This document shows, one piece after another, positions 35,588 through 47,900 of a stretch of 64,000 nt of DNA (position 1 is its first letter; each line of letters starts with the position of its first letter). The notes below the pieces were generated by a model. The model did no database searches. It was not told where the DNA came from and worked only from the letters and a program-made list of their open reading frames with translations. The translations under genes were made by a program, and so were the position numbers. This DNA comes from Prostheceraeus crozeri. Lineage: Eukaryota; Platyhelminthes; Polycladida; Euryleptidae. Location: positions 124,001-188,000 of the forward strand of contig CAJQUW010001646.1 of NCBI GenBank assembly GCA_907163375.1. The letters run 5' to 3'.

Positions 35588-35638
<51 letters not shown>
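35588..35638. repeat. (AT)n microsatellite
   Basis: About 25 uninterrupted AT units, bounded on both sides by AAGGAAG words. This is a simple repeat that is likely to vary in length. Confidence 0.98.
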
Positions 35639-35639
<1 letters not shown>

Positions 35640-35642
<3 letters not shown>

Positions 35643-37867
35643 AAGCTGGAAGAACGAGTATATTAAATCTTCGTTGTTTTTTCCTTCAAAGACTCTTCTT
35701 CATTCAGGTCACTATGGGAGGAGCTCACTACAATAACTACCAGAGCATCGATATTTATATGCACATAATCATTTACATTTAGCCCTATTTATCATCTGAT
35801 AATTAGCTAAGTGCTTTCACCTGCTACTCCGGGTCCTCTACAGGTGCTGAGGAGCCATCGGTATTATCGGATGTTGAATAATAAGATAGCTGACAATTTC
35901 GATAAGTGCAGAGCAAGGGAGAGAATCAGGTAGAGCAAGAGAATCAATATCGGACGATCATAAATGAGAAATACCTAGCTATGTGAATTATGATGATTTT
36001 TTCATCTTCAGGAGTAACTAGTTAAAAGGACTGTATTTACATCGTATTATGAGCAACGAAGATGAAGGATGCGAATTGCAGAATAAATCTCTTAGAATCA
36101 AGAATTTGATTTGAATAGTAATAATAATCATATAAATGACAATAATTGATTCGTAAAAATAATTTTGCTTTGATCCATTCGGGAAGGCCTTTTGACATGG
36201 CTTGAATCAGATTGTTATATCTCACGCTTGCAATTATGTGAATCTGTTTATAGTCTTTGTTCCTACTCGATGATACTGAATGACTTTATTTCAACACACT
36301 AATTTACTGAACACTCACCTCACTACCCGCTCAAAATATGCGAGTTTTTCGTCTGCTGACCACGTTAATGTGAAACATGATGCATATTGACACATGAAAA
36401 GTTTCACCGATTTCATCAAATGCCAGACCGTCGACATATTCCAGAATCAGAAATGTCATTGTTGAGCTGAGATGAGATTAATAAAATCATGTCAATGTAT
36501 AGTGCACGAAAAGCACAAAATGATACTAAATGTGAATTTCTTTCCAACTGACGCACTCACAATTTCGTGATGACCCTGTTGGTGATGACAGTATTTTACT
36601 TGTAACTAACTGCAAATTTTTATAAACTATAAGTGGTGTCCAAGTTGATTTTGCCACCTTTTTTTGAATGTTGGCGTTTGCTCGTTTTGATACTGCTTGT
36701 AAGTTATTCCTGCTTTATGACTGGTATTGTGTGCTTTCATGTTTACTTTAAAAAAAGTTATTCACTTCGCTTTTGTTGCTGCCATTTTTGTCTCCGTTGG
36801 ATTGTTTTGAAGACAGTTCTATTATCTTATCTGATGTACAAATTTTCAAATATATGTTTTTTTGGAATATTTGTGAAACATTTTGTTAACAAAATCAATG
36901 AGGCTGTCTGGTAGTTAGCGCTTACATGCAACTGTTGAGGAATGCTTAAACATCAATTTGTTTTATCAATTAAATACACTGTGTATGGTTTTGGTGTTTT
37001 GCTCATCAATTATTATTCCAGAAAATTTGATTTTTTCAGTACAGCTATGTTTCATTTCTATCCTTTGCTACAATATTGTCCTTTTTTTATGTTTTCATAT
37101 TTAGCCCTCCACATTTCGCCTTCTTTCTTGCTTATTATTGTAAGCGCTAGATGAAGGCATGAATCATGAACAAAAATCTCTTTAAGTATGCAGGTAATGG
37201 TGACTGACGCACTTACACTTTATGATGACCCTATTGATGACAACAGTATTCTACTTCAAATTCAATTACTACTTTTTTTTGAAGAAGAGCTGCAAGAGTC
37301 AAGCAAAGATCACTATTTTTGGAATATTGTCATTGATTTGGACTTTTGCCTTTCGATAAACAACCTCACTATTTAATTCTTCAACCGTGAAAATTTGATT
37401 AACTCGGCCAATTATCTGGCATTTATCTAAGAACTTTTAAGTATGATTTCCATTAACGTTGCTGTGTCACTCGGCCGCATAGCCGTCAAGCGACAAGTGC
37501 GCTCCTCTTGCTACTATTGCTTTATCTGCCGAAAACGTTGCTGCACAGCAAGGCGACGTGATGACGTGACAGGTTTCCATAGATTGCAGTATCGCTTCTA
37601 CCTTACCTGCGGACCTCAGAGATATTAGACTCATTCAGACGCATTGATATGGAGCAATTATGTTTTATTCGTAGCACAATCACGCGATAAACACTTTTCT
37701 GTCATTGAAATTCACTAAATAAACTAAGAAGAGCTTACTGCTGCTGTGCTCCATTGCTGACAAAATTTTTAGCGACATGTACTAGATTAAAGACAGCGAT
37801 GCTCATTGAAGGTGGGAGTGAGGAAATATTAATAGTAATGATAGTAAAAGTTTTCATAGACCGGTAG
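35640..37867. other. Gene-free stretch with a direct duplication (36,549 and 37,203)
   Basis: The segments at about 36,549-36,615 and 37,203-37,270 share TGACGCACT-ACA, TGATGACCCT and GACAGTATT/CTACTT. They are diverged direct copies about 654 bp apart. Nothing else here was recognised. The open frame at 36,633-36,914 is hydrophobic, low-complexity coding by chance. Confidence 0.45.
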
Positions 37868-38170
37868 AATCAGAACCTGTTTCTGCAGGGAACGAGGCCA
37901 AAAATGTGACTTTCAAACAGTAATGCACACCCTATGCTTACTACGAATCTACGCGCCTGCCGAGTTCTACCTGGTTCCTCTTCTTGTCGGCCAGGATCAA
38001 AGAAAAACACGTGTTAATCCAATGTGACGCAGATTGAAGTTTTTGGTAAAAATATGATTTTCTATGTTTTCTCTGATTAGGTGAAAATATCAAGCCTAGA
38101 AACACACTTCTTTGACATGGAATGACTTCAGGTCATTTTCCATTATGTAAATGTGCTATCATTGTGTTTC
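37868..38170. repeat. Foldback repeat family copy, left of the Polinton
   Basis: The sequence from GTTTCTGCAGGGAACGAGGC through GGATCAAAGAAAA to TCTCTGATTA matches the left arm at 600-870 in order and spacing, with many substitutions. Its inner part is inverted relative to 52,885-52,995 on the other side of the Polinton. The Polinton therefore appears to have landed within this element. Confidence 0.65.
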
Positions 38171-38287
38171 TATTCGACAATTTATGCGAAAATGTGGCTA
38201 AATGTGGATAAAATTGGTCAAAATATTTGTGTTTGCCGACATTAGAAAACTTGCTAGATTTGAATGTATTTTTTTCTTCATAGACAG

Positions 38288-38793
38288 AGTAATGGGCAAA
38301 AGACCGTTCCAGGACAGAACAAAATTCTCAAATTTTTTGTACTTTTAAAAACGACTAAATTTAAGAATTTTGGACATTTTTTCAGGTTTTAAGACCTAAA
38401 TTCATAAATTTAGTCCATTTAAAAAGTACCATTTTTGAAAAATTGGTATTTTAAAAGAACGACTAAATTTAAGAATTTTGGTCATTTTTCAGGTTATGAA
38501 GACCTAAATTCATAAATTTAGACGTTTTTAAAAATACCGAATTTTTCAAATTTTTCAAAATCTCAAATTTGTGATTATGAAATTTTACACCCCCAAAATC
38601 ATGAACGTTCCAGGACACCGTAAAATCATAAAAGCTAAGAATCTCAAATTTGTGATTATGATTATTTTCTCCTCAATATCATGACCGTTCCAGGACACCG
38701 TAAAATCATAAAAGTTAAGAATCTCAAATTTGTGATTATAATTATTTTATCTTGAAAATCATGACCGTTCCAGGACACAACATCAGAAAAATT
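38288..38793 (+). repeat. Polinton left terminal inverted repeat
   Basis: About 506 bp, inverted relative to 52372-52878. Two CTAAATTTAAGAATTTTGG to GACCTAAATTCATAAATTTA blocks lie in the outer half. Three units with an exact 80-bp spacing lie in the inner half, each containing GA(C/A)CGTTCCAGGACA (38603, 38683, 38763). A fourth copy of that word sits near the tip (38302). Confidence 0.96.
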
Positions 38794-39214
38794 AAGAAGA
38801 CGCAATTATTACTTAGACATTCTTCGTTATTGTACTCTCACCATCATTTAAAGTACTAATTGTGTGAACTAGAAGATCATTGTAACTCATAAACACAAAA
38901 TTATTCAATGAACCCGTACACTGGCTGATGAATGAAGAGAGACAGAAATTGAAAAGAGAGAGAGAGAGATTTATTGTTCTAGTAACGGAAAACATCCAAC
39001 AGCATTCCCCTAAAAGTTTTCTAAAAGTTTTCTAATGTTTTTTGTATATCACCTCCGGAATGCTGACAATTTGGGGTTTTATGTACTTTTAAGAGATAAT
39101 TCAATAAATCTAAATTAGAAATTTTTAATTTAATTAAATTTTCGGAATTTGTAGAATTTGCGGAATCCATTTTTAAAGATAAAAAATTTTTAAAGATAAA
39201 ATAAAATAAATGTT

Positions 39215-39577
39215 TTACCTAATCATACTAGGACTTAGGTATATTCCAGAACCATCTTTAGTTTCTTTAATTTCAATTAAATCATCAACGTTGTGGAGAA
39301 TATTTTTAAGAACTCGTTTTCCTTCATCAACCAAATTTAATTTACTGATAAAATTATCTACTATTCCTTCACCCCTAGCAACTTTCTCTAACTCTCTATT
39401 ATGACGTTTTTGTTCTTCTAATGCTGCCTTCTCTGATTTATTTCTATTTACTGCTTGGACAATACCAGCTGTCCCACCTGCAACACTTCCTGCTGCTGCT
39501 ATGCCACCTATTATTAGTGGAATTAATGGGAGAATTCCACCATTCTTTTCTTCTTGTAATTTAATATTCTCAATCAT
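39215..39577 (-). CDS. Polinton small Gly/Ala-rich hydrophobic protein
   Basis: A 120-codon frame. Residues 12-45 are a hydrophobic Gly/Ala-rich run (GGILPLIPLIIGGIAAAG, then GGTAGIVQAVN), followed by a charged helix. Small proteins with this run are common in invertebrate Polintons and adintovirus-like genomes and have been likened to adenovirus core or membrane-active peptides. The role is inferred from the family. It reads with the capsid-type genes on its right. Confidence 0.65.
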   Translation of the reverse strand: MIENIKLQEEKNGGILPLIPLIIGGIAAAGSVAGGTAGIVQAVNRNKSEKAALEEQKRHNRELEKVARGEGIVDNFISKLNLVDEGKRVLKNILHNVDDLIEIKETKDGSGIYLSPSMIR

Positions 39578-39699
39578 TGGTTTACTTATGTAATATTTCT
39601 TTTTGCTAATCGTAATAGTTTTAGGTGTATTTTTGTCAACAATATTACGTTATTTTAATTCAACAGTTTTATTATTATTACTTTTCGCTTGCGACATTT

Positions 39700-40003
39700 T
39701 TAATAAAAAAATTTTAAGTTAGGAAAAATTTTAATCTATTCTAGTTATGAAAAAACTTTTAAATTAAGAACAAATTTCAATCTATTCTAGTTATGAAAAA
39801 ATTTTAAGTTATCAAAAATTTTGTTACTAATTACTAAAAAATATTTATTACTAATTACAAAAAAAAATTATTACTGATTACTAAAAAAAAATTTAAGCTA
39901 CCAAAAATTTTAATTAACCGATCGGACAAAAGGTCCTCAGGTTACTAACCTATAGAACTTTGTTCAGAGGCTTTAGCCGATCGGACCAAAGGTCCTCAGG
40001 TTA
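39700..40003. repeat. Polinton intergenic direct repeats
   Basis: AAAAATTTTAATCTATTCTA words recur two or three times at 39,720-39,800, followed by TTACTAATTACTAAAAA words. Then a unit GATCGGAC-AAAGGTCC to GGTTACTAACCTAT occurs twice (39,918 and 39,973). These lie between two minus-strand genes and are probably non-coding spacers. Confidence 0.7.
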
Positions 40004-41396
40004 CTAACCTATCCTAGCCATCTTCCCATTAAGAATTTCAATAGAATATTTTACATCTTCTAGCAATAAACCATAAGCCATCAATGAAGTTGTGGAATCT
40101 TTCTTTTCAATATTAATTGTTACATCACAACCAGTCTTGATAATATCTTCAGATTGTGCACTTAAATCGAAGCAGAAAACAGGATATAAATGTCTCCAAT
40201 CTCCAGGAGTTAATTGTGGTTCAACTCCAAATTCTATACAAAGATTTCGATAAGCATCATATCCTTCCATAAATTGATTATTGGTATCATCGAATCTTAA
40301 TGGATCAATTGGATATCGGGTTTGATTTAAAGCAACTTGTAAACTTCGAATTGTATTAATGTGAAAAGATTGTTGTTCTTATCAATACTTGGAGAATTAT
40401 TTCTTTGAAAAGTTAGTAACAAATATCTTGGAGTATTCGCAGTTCTAGTAAAATGCCAGTTAAATCTTTGTTCGGAAAAAGTTACTGAACTAGCAGTACG
40501 CTTTAGAAAATTTACTGGAATTGGTTTGTTAGTGTTTAATCTATTTGCAATATCTAATTCGACCTCTAAGCTAGGAGTAAGATGCTTAATCCACCATTCA
40601 AGTCTATCAATTTTTAGATATGCTTTTTTTCCAGTCTTACCATAAAAGATTAATTCATTATTTGCTGTACGATGAATTATTAATTTAAATTTTAATTGAC
40701 ATGATATTTTGTCATAATCTAAATATCCGAATAATGGAGACAATGATCAATTTACTGTCTGTTCACTTTTCATGTTAAATTTACGTCTTTCTTTATATGC
40801 ATTATTATTTGTTTTATTTAAATGTTTTGCAATATTTTCTACATCTTTCGCAATTCCTGTTGCATCTGTTCCAGCGTGAGTTAAATCATCAACAATTATG
40901 CCATCATTAGTATCAGGAAACCAACCTTCGATTTAATACTTTTTATTATTTTCACCAATTGTTACAAATCTAAGCATTGTATCAATTACACCTGGAGAAT
41001 CACTTATTGTTTCTATCTTTTGAGTTGCAACATCTAAACGCATTTGTGTAAATAATCTTGGAAAAAATTATTTTCTAATGCAATATTATCGGTTTCTGGT
41101 AATGGTGTTGTAAAATTGGCATCACTATATAAAGAATATTCACAGTGTAAAAATGAATCAGGTAGATATATATAACTTTGTTGATTATCAACTTCAAAGA
41201 TTAAATCTCCTCCAGTATTTACTCTACTGGAAGATCCGGGATTCACAGCAATTCTTATATAGTCATTCTTTTTTTGATTGTAACTGACGAACGGAGGATC
41301 GTCTAATCTAAATTTATTTTCGATAAGCGAAGACATTTTTATAAAAAATAATTTGACTTTTTGTTTTTTCTCACACACAGAAAAAAAATTTCCCAC
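40004..41396 (-). pseudogene. Polinton capsid-protein region (major-capsid type), broken
   Basis: Minus-strand remains with the features of the common invertebrate Polinton capsid protein. The N-terminal part has DYIRIAVNPGSS and a strand-rich SYIYLPDSFLHCEYSLY segment. A central and C-terminal part has FNWHFTRTANTPRYLLLTFQ, then LTPGDWRHLYPVFCFDLS. In capsid-bearing Polintons a double jelly-roll major capsid protein builds the shell. The assignment is by pattern and position, and the gene is interrupted. Confidence 0.6.
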
Positions 41397-41505
41397 ACCC
41401 AGAAAAAAAATTTCTCACACACAGAAAAAAATTTCTCACACACAGAAAAAAAATTTCTCACACACAGAAAAAAATTTCTCACACCCAGAAAAAGATATTT
41501 ACTAA
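41385..41505. repeat. Polinton minisatellite, about 20-bp unit
   Basis: Six copies of a TTTCTCACACACAGAAAAAA-like unit lie in tandem just upstream (on the minus strand) of the capsid region and downstream of the next gene. A plus-strand open frame across it is an artefact of the repeat. Confidence 0.95.
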
Positions 41506-41514
41506 AATATATTT

Positions 41515-42054
41515 TTAGAATTTTGCTAAACCAGTACCTAACTGCGTTCCACCTCCGCTGTTCACACCATTACCTCTTATTTCTTCAATTGAACGAACCA
41601 TGGGTTCTATGGCTATGCCTGATTTCTTCTCATGTTTACTATCAGACCCTGCAGCTATGTTAGCAATTTTGTCTTTTGTTTCCTCTGAAAGTTTTTTTAA
41701 TTTTTTTAGTTCTTCAGAATCATTCTTAAGTTTACGAATAGTTTCTAGTTGTTTTAATTCGTTTTGAGACTTAACAGCATTTGATATTGCACTAGCTGTA
41801 CTACCTATAGCAGCTGCTCCTTTTGCAGCAGATGTGATCAAATCTTTATTATTTTTAATTAAGTTAACGATACTTCCTATACCAGAAAAGATGCCAGCTC
41901 CGCTGTTTACACTAGCTACGCTGTTTACACCATCTCCTTCTTTTTGAATAGTTTCTACATTGTTATAATGGTAAACAGATTTCATGGATGGTTCATGTGC
42001 TATTTTTTGATTTGAAGCAAAATGTTTAAGATTGTGTTTATAAATTATAGGCAT
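41515..42054 (-). CDS. Polinton virion-type protein with hydrophobic Gly/Ala/Ser segment
   Basis: A 179-codon frame. After a polar start come a Gly/Ser/Ile-rich segment (GAGIFSGIGSIVNLI), an Ala-rich run (SAAKGAAAIGSTASAISNAV) and then a long charged helix (LKQLETIRKLKNDSEELKKL). The layout recalls adenovirus pVI-like minor capsid or membrane-lytic proteins proposed in Polintons. Sequence similarity is not demonstrable by eye. Confidence 0.55.
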   Translation of the reverse strand: MPIIYKHNLKHFASNQKIAHEPSMKSVYHYNNVETIQKEGDGVNSVASVNSGAGIFSGIGSIVNLIKNNKDLITSAAKGAAAIGSTASAISNAVKSQNELKQLETIRKLKNDSEELKKLKKLSEETKDKIANIAAGSDSKHEKKSGIAIEPMVRSIEEIRGNGVNSGGGTQLGTGLAKF

Positions 42055-42140
42055 TTTTAGGAATAAATTTGACTTTTGGAAAAAATATTTACGTTAAGAT
42101 TTACGTGCATCATCGGCCAAAGCCTCTGGACAAGGTCCGA

Positions 42141-42998
42141 TCAAGATCTACGTGTGTGAATGTCCAACAACTTCGTGATAACTTTATTAATTTTCCGTTG
42201 CACTTTATCTATCGCGTCAAGCAGCGTGTGATGTATTTTAATTTCTTTTCTATTGACTTGCATTTTCTGCTGATTAATCTTCAACGCCGTTTTAGCAGCA
42301 TTCAATTGAACATCTAACTGTTCTTTATTTCCTTTAGAGTTTTCTTGTAAATTTTTCTTTAATTCATTTTCTAAATTGATTTTAAGAGTTTTCATTTTAT
42401 CAAGTTTCTGACTATGTGAATTTACTTCATTTATTATTCTATTCATCTTTTTCATTTGCTGAGTAATTTTAGAACTTAATTCATCAACACTTTTTTGGAA
42501 TGTAGCTTGTAACTTATTTAAATTTTTTTTAATTCCTTCAGGAAGTTTTTCTATTTCATCTTCTAATTGTTCTTTCAATAATTTTATCTGATGTTTATTT
42601 TTAATGACTGCAGATTTTAACTTTATAGAAAGTAATATTAAAATTTTTGATTGTTCTGAAATTTTTTTAAAAAGCTTTGCTATATCTGCTTCTAGCTCTC
42701 TATCCTTTTTATCAAGTTTTAATAATTTTTCGTTTAATGATTTGTCATTAAGTTTAAGCAACTTTAATTCATTCATCAGTGGAACCAAAACATCATTTAT
42801 ATATTTTTCTTTTAAGTCATTGATTTGTGTATCAACATATTGTTTATTTGTTAACTCTGTATTTTGTTGCGGAAGAATAGAAAGATGTAATGGAAAAGAT
42901 AAAACGTCTCCAGTTTTCATGATATAATTTTCTATTTTTATTTCTGATTCACGATTATTCAGGATATATGCACCTCCACCAACATTTGGTAACATCAT
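42141..42998 (-). CDS. Polinton coiled-coil protein, fibre-like
   Basis: A 285-codon open frame. The N-terminus is MMLPNVGGGAYILNN, followed by TGDVLSFPLHLSILPQ and LTNKQYVDTQI, a motif found in phage and virus tail-fibre proteins. About 220 residues of Lys/Glu/Leu-rich coiled coil then run to the end. A trimeric fibre or spike-stem role is a reasonable guess. There is no proof of function. Confidence 0.6.
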   Translation of the reverse strand: MMLPNVGGGAYILNNRESEIKIENYIMKTGDVLSFPLHLSILPQQNTELTNKQYVDTQINDLKEKYINDVLVPLMNELKLLKLNDKSLNEKLLKLDKKDRELEADIAKLFKKISEQSKILILLSIKLKSAVIKNKHQIKLLKEQLEDEIEKLPEGIKKNLNKLQATFQKSVDELSSKITQQMKKMNRIINEVNSHSQKLDKMKTLKINLENELKKNLQENSKGNKEQLDVQLNAAKTALKINQQKMQVNRKEIKIHHTLLDAIDKVQRKINKVITKLLDIHTRRS

Positions 42999-43122
42999 TT
43001 TTATACAATAAAAAAGTAATTTTTTCTAAAAAGTAATTTTTTCTCACATAAAAATTAAAAAAATGGAAAAATCAAATTAAAAAAAATTATATTCGTCCGC
43101 ATCACCCTGTTCTTCTTATTCG

Positions 43123-44300
43123 ATGAGATCATCGGGATTTGAAAATAAATGTTTTGATAATAATAATAATCCATGTATAGATGTCAATCTTTTGTTTGAA
43201 TTACAAGCCGAAATATTCAAAGAACAAACTAAAGGTTTACCTTCTATAGAAACTAATTATTGTATTTTCACGGGGGATCCATTTATTAAATTTGTGGATA
43301 TTGTTAGTAAATATAATGATGTTGCGCATGTAGAATTAAATAAAGAAAACATGGTTATAATTGGTCATAATAATGATTATGGATTTATTAGAGCCGTTTT
43401 GCCAATCAGTAATACAGATTGGATAGAAACTAAAATTATCCATTATATCAATATTAGAGAATTGGTAAAAAAATTAAAATCGTTTTCAAAAGAAAAAATT
43501 AGATTATTTGTTGATGAGTTTAATCAATATAATATTCATATTGAAAGTAAAAAACATAATGAAGAATTATTATGTCAAGTGTATTATAGAGATACAATTT
43601 ACAAACATGAAACATCAGAAATGCCTCAAAAATATGATAAGGATACTTATATAGGATTATATTCTAATATAAATATTAATTTATTAAAATCCTATATAAA
43701 TGGGTTATCACAACAAGAAAAAATTTATATGTGGACTACACCTTATACTATTAACAATGACCATAATCATGATAATTTTAAAGAATCTTATAATAATAAT
43801 GATGATGATTCTGAAACATCTGAAAAAGGTGTAAAAAAGATTATAAAAATATTAGTAATTATAAAAATGTAAGTGAAGAAAAATTTATATCTCAACATGA
43901 TATTAATGCTAAATATAATCAAAATTCATCTAAATTTCATTTTCTTACAATTGAAAATAATAATGATGGAATAGTTGAAGATACTATTAGACAACTATGT
44001 GTCGGGTCTACAAAATTTAAATTAGGATTTACATCTAATCAATTTAAAATTTTATCATCTCTAATAAAAACCAAAAATGATTCAGATTATGGTGGTGTTA
44101 TTAAATTTTCCAAAAGAGATCAAAGACCAATATTTTTCTCTATTATATTATTATCAGATAATATATATAGTTTAGAGTTAGATTTTTTTATCAGGGAATG
44201 GAATCCAATTCCAAAAAGCGTAATTTATGATGTTGATGAAGAATGAATAGTTAGTGAAAATAAATTTAAATTATCTTTTGATAAGACTTTATATGATAAA
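43123..44300 (+). pseudogene. Polinton unknown gene region
   Basis: A plus-strand AT-rich coding region begins with a 249-codon frame (DVNLLFELQAEIF, HVELNKENMVIIGH, FIRAVLPISN). Further coding-like remains follow to about 44.3 kb. I do not recognise the family. Weak resemblance in layout to sliding-clamp-like folds cannot be judged by eye. It lies head-to-head with the coiled-coil gene and upstream of the polymerase. Confidence 0.5.
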
Positions 44301-44940
44301 ACTTAATATGATAAAGAAAATAAAATAACTAAAGAACGTGAAATATATAATAATATATAATAACTCTCAAGACCTTGATAGTAGAATGTTTATATCTAAA
44401 GTTAAAACACAATTTTTTTTAAAAAAGACAAAAAATGGAAAAGTTTTATTGTGTCTTATGTAAAAAAAGTTGCAAACAAAAAGAAGTTATCAATCTCATT
44501 TATAAAGTAAATTGCATTTACAAAATGTAGATCGAGTAGATGAAGGAAATATATAAAAATGAAATAATTATAAAAACTATCTAGAAACATTACCTACTGA
44601 TATAAAAGTTAAAAAAATGTTTGATGATTATTCACATTCGGAATATAAAAAAGTTTTTAATAGTGAAGATGAACATGTACCAGATGGAAGATATTTATTT
44701 AGCGTTACCGATGAATTTGACGAAATAGATGAATTTGACGAAGCTGTACGAACCGAAGGTTCTAGGGCTTCGCCCGTAACAGATATAAAATTAATTAAAA
44801 TTAATAAAATTAAATAAATAAATAAAATAAAATTAATTATTAAAATATTTATTTAATGAATCTGTTGAACATAATGAAACCGATGAAACTTTTTCTGATA
44901 TTCTAACCAACTTTTATAATATATTTAAGAAATCTTTCAA
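44301..44940 (+). other. Polinton AT-rich stretch with coding-like remains
   Basis: Very AT-rich sequence. It contains a short frame (44617-44817) with an FDEIDEFDE repeat and no recognisable family. It may be the decayed end of the preceding gene or polymerase leader. Confidence 0.4.
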
Positions 44941-44947
44941 ATGTTAT

Positions 44948-47900
44948 ATGAATGTAGAAGTACTTTATACAAAAAATGGACCTGATGGAATTCCTGAAGA
45001 AATAATACAAGGACATTTTACAAATTCACAAGAAATTCATAATGTAAATGATATACAACCCATATTTGAATCGATGATATATAAATTAGAAAATTATATA
45101 ATTGAAGCCCAGTTACGTGAATCTGGTTGGAGATTTGATAAAATACTATCTAAGAAAATAGTAATTGATAAATATAAAAATAATACTGGTGGTAGTTATG
45201 TTCCTTTACCTTTCAGTTCACCACAAATAATCAACATAAAAAATGAAGATGATTATTGTTTTCTGTAGAGTATTATAGCACATTTACATCCTGCAGAATA
45301 TCACAAAGAAAGACTAAGTCATTATAATAATGAAGAATATATAAAGGAATTTGATCTCTCTGATGGCTTAGAAGAATTTCCATATGATTATAATAGGTTA
45401 ATAAAGTTTCATAAAAAGAACAAAAATTTAATAGAAGCAAATGTTTTTGAATTAAATGTGAATTATGTTTCTATTGGTGATATTACTCCATTTTACTCAG
45501 ATTCAAAAAAAAATTTATTTGAATAATAAAAATTTATGTCAATCAGAAATAGTTTATAATGATAGAGGAAATTACATGCATCATAATATTTTTTACCAAG
45601 GAAATATAATATGTACTGAAAAATTTCAAATTGTAAAAACATTATCACCAATAATGATTAATCATAATAATTATAAAGGACGTAATTTTAATTATGATTC
45701 CAATTATTCATCCTTATCTTTAGAATATCAACAAAAATTACAAAATTTAAATAAAATTTTACAAAATTGTTAAACAGATTATCAACAACAAGCAAAAATG
45801 TTACTACAAGAATATCACCATAAATATCAAGATAAGATAGAAACGATTCAAGAATTAAATAAAGACAATAAAGAATTAAATGAAACCAATCAAAAAATAA
45901 ATGAAGAATTAAATGAATGTTTTAAAAAATGTCAACAGCAATATAAAGAACAATATAGTAAAGAATATGAACAACAGCTACAAATATTAAATCAAAATTA
46001 TCAACAGTCTGAAAAAGATTTTCAAAGACACATCGATTTAGCACATGAAATATATCAAGATAAATTTGAAAAATTAAAACAAACAAAACAATCAGCACAA
46101 GCGAATATATTATATTATCAGGATCATTTTATATTGTGTAAAGATGTTTCTATGTTTACAAAAACTAAAGATAATGCTAATTTTCCCTGTCTTCAATGTA
46201 TGACGAGCTTTAGAACTGAAGAAGAAATGAACAGGCATTTGGAGAATTGCCAACAAAATGAAGCAGTTGAAAATACTTTTCCTAAAGATGATTATTTAGA
46301 ATATAATAAATGGTATTTTAAAAATAAAGTACCCGTTACTATTTATTGTGATTTTGAAGCATATAATGTTAATATGACACAAAATTCTATTAATGGTAAA
46401 TATGAAAAAAAGTGCACCTGAACAAAGTAAAGAAAAATATTTATTTGAACAAAAACCATTATGTTGGGGAATGTACATTCATTCAAATTATCCTGAATTA
46501 TTTAAATCGGAATATTATCAATACTATGGTGAAGATAGTTCAGAAATGTTTACAAAGAAAGTAGAAAACTTACAAGGTCGTTTTTCACAATTGCTTGAAA
46601 CAAATATACCAATGCTTCCATTGACCGATGAAGAAAAAATTAATTTTGCTTATGAAAAAAATTGTTATTACTGTCGAAAAAAATTGGGTCATGATAAGCG
46701 AAGCGACGGCTCTGCCGACAAAGTAAAAGATCATGATCATCTAAATGGATTATATAGAGGTGCAGCACATAATTTTTGTAATCTTAATGCTAATAAATTT
46801 AAATATAACTTTGTTCCTTTATATTTCTACAATGGTTCTAAATATGATTTCCATTTAGTGATGAAAGATTTATTTTCATCTGAAAAATTACAACAACAAC
46901 AAATAATGTACTATGTAAAACAGAAGAAGAATATTTTTCAATGCAATTAGGTTGTATTAGAATTTTAGATGCATTTAGATTTTTTACTCCTTATTCATTA
47001 GATGTTATGGGAAAAACTTTGAAACCTGAACAATGTAAAATATTAAATAAATATAATTTAAAACCTTTAAAAGGCATATTTCCGTATGAATATATAACTG
47101 GAGATATAAATAAAATAAATGAAATAATGAAAGAGCAAAAACTTCCTCCAATAAATAAATTTAAATCAACATTAAAACAATCACAATTATCTGAAGAAGA
47201 CTATGCAGAAGCTGAAAAAAATTGGAGAGAGTTAAATTGTAGAACAATGTATGATTATACAATGAGTTATCTTCAGATAGATGCATTAATCCTTACTGAT
47301 CTTTTTGAAAACTTTCGTGACATGTGTTTAGAATATTATGGAATAGATCCATGTTATTGTTATTTTACACCAGGTTTAACATGGTTAGCAGGATTAAAAC
47401 ATACTGGTTTTAAACTTAAACATTATAAAGAAAATACATATGATAAATTATTATTTTTTGAATCTGGAATTAGAGGTGGTGTTTCATCAGTTTTAGATAA
47501 TAGATATGTTAAATGTTATAATAAAAAAGTAAATCCTAATGATTATGGAATATATAAACCTTTATCGCCAGAAGAAAGCGATCAGTTTATAAAATTGTTT
47601 AATCAAAATATAGAAGGACTTATGTCAAATGAAGAGAGTCGAGCAACAGTTGATGAATTCATGAGAGAAAACTATTTGTTATATTATGATTTTAATAGCT
47701 TATATTCTTCTTGCATGATACAAGAATTACCAACAGGTGAGATGGAATGGTGTAATATTCTTGATTATCAAAAACCATATGATGGAAATTATGATCATGG
47801 TTATATATATGAAGTTGATTTAGTATATCCTGATGAAATAAAAGATAAAACAAAATATTTTCCTTTATATCCCAAAAACAAAATTCCCAATATAGAAGAT

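Noticed and set aside
35588-35638. Regulatory AT-rich site or origin
   Set aside because: A plain AT dinucleotide run with no associated motif.
36633-36914. 93-codon hydrophobic frame as a membrane protein gene
   Set aside because: T-rich low-complexity sequence yields Leu/Phe/Cys runs by chance; no splice or family support.
41361-41663. 100-codon plus-strand frame with repeated SHTEKK-like words
   Set aside because: Product of a 20-bp minisatellite in the Polinton, antisense to real frames.
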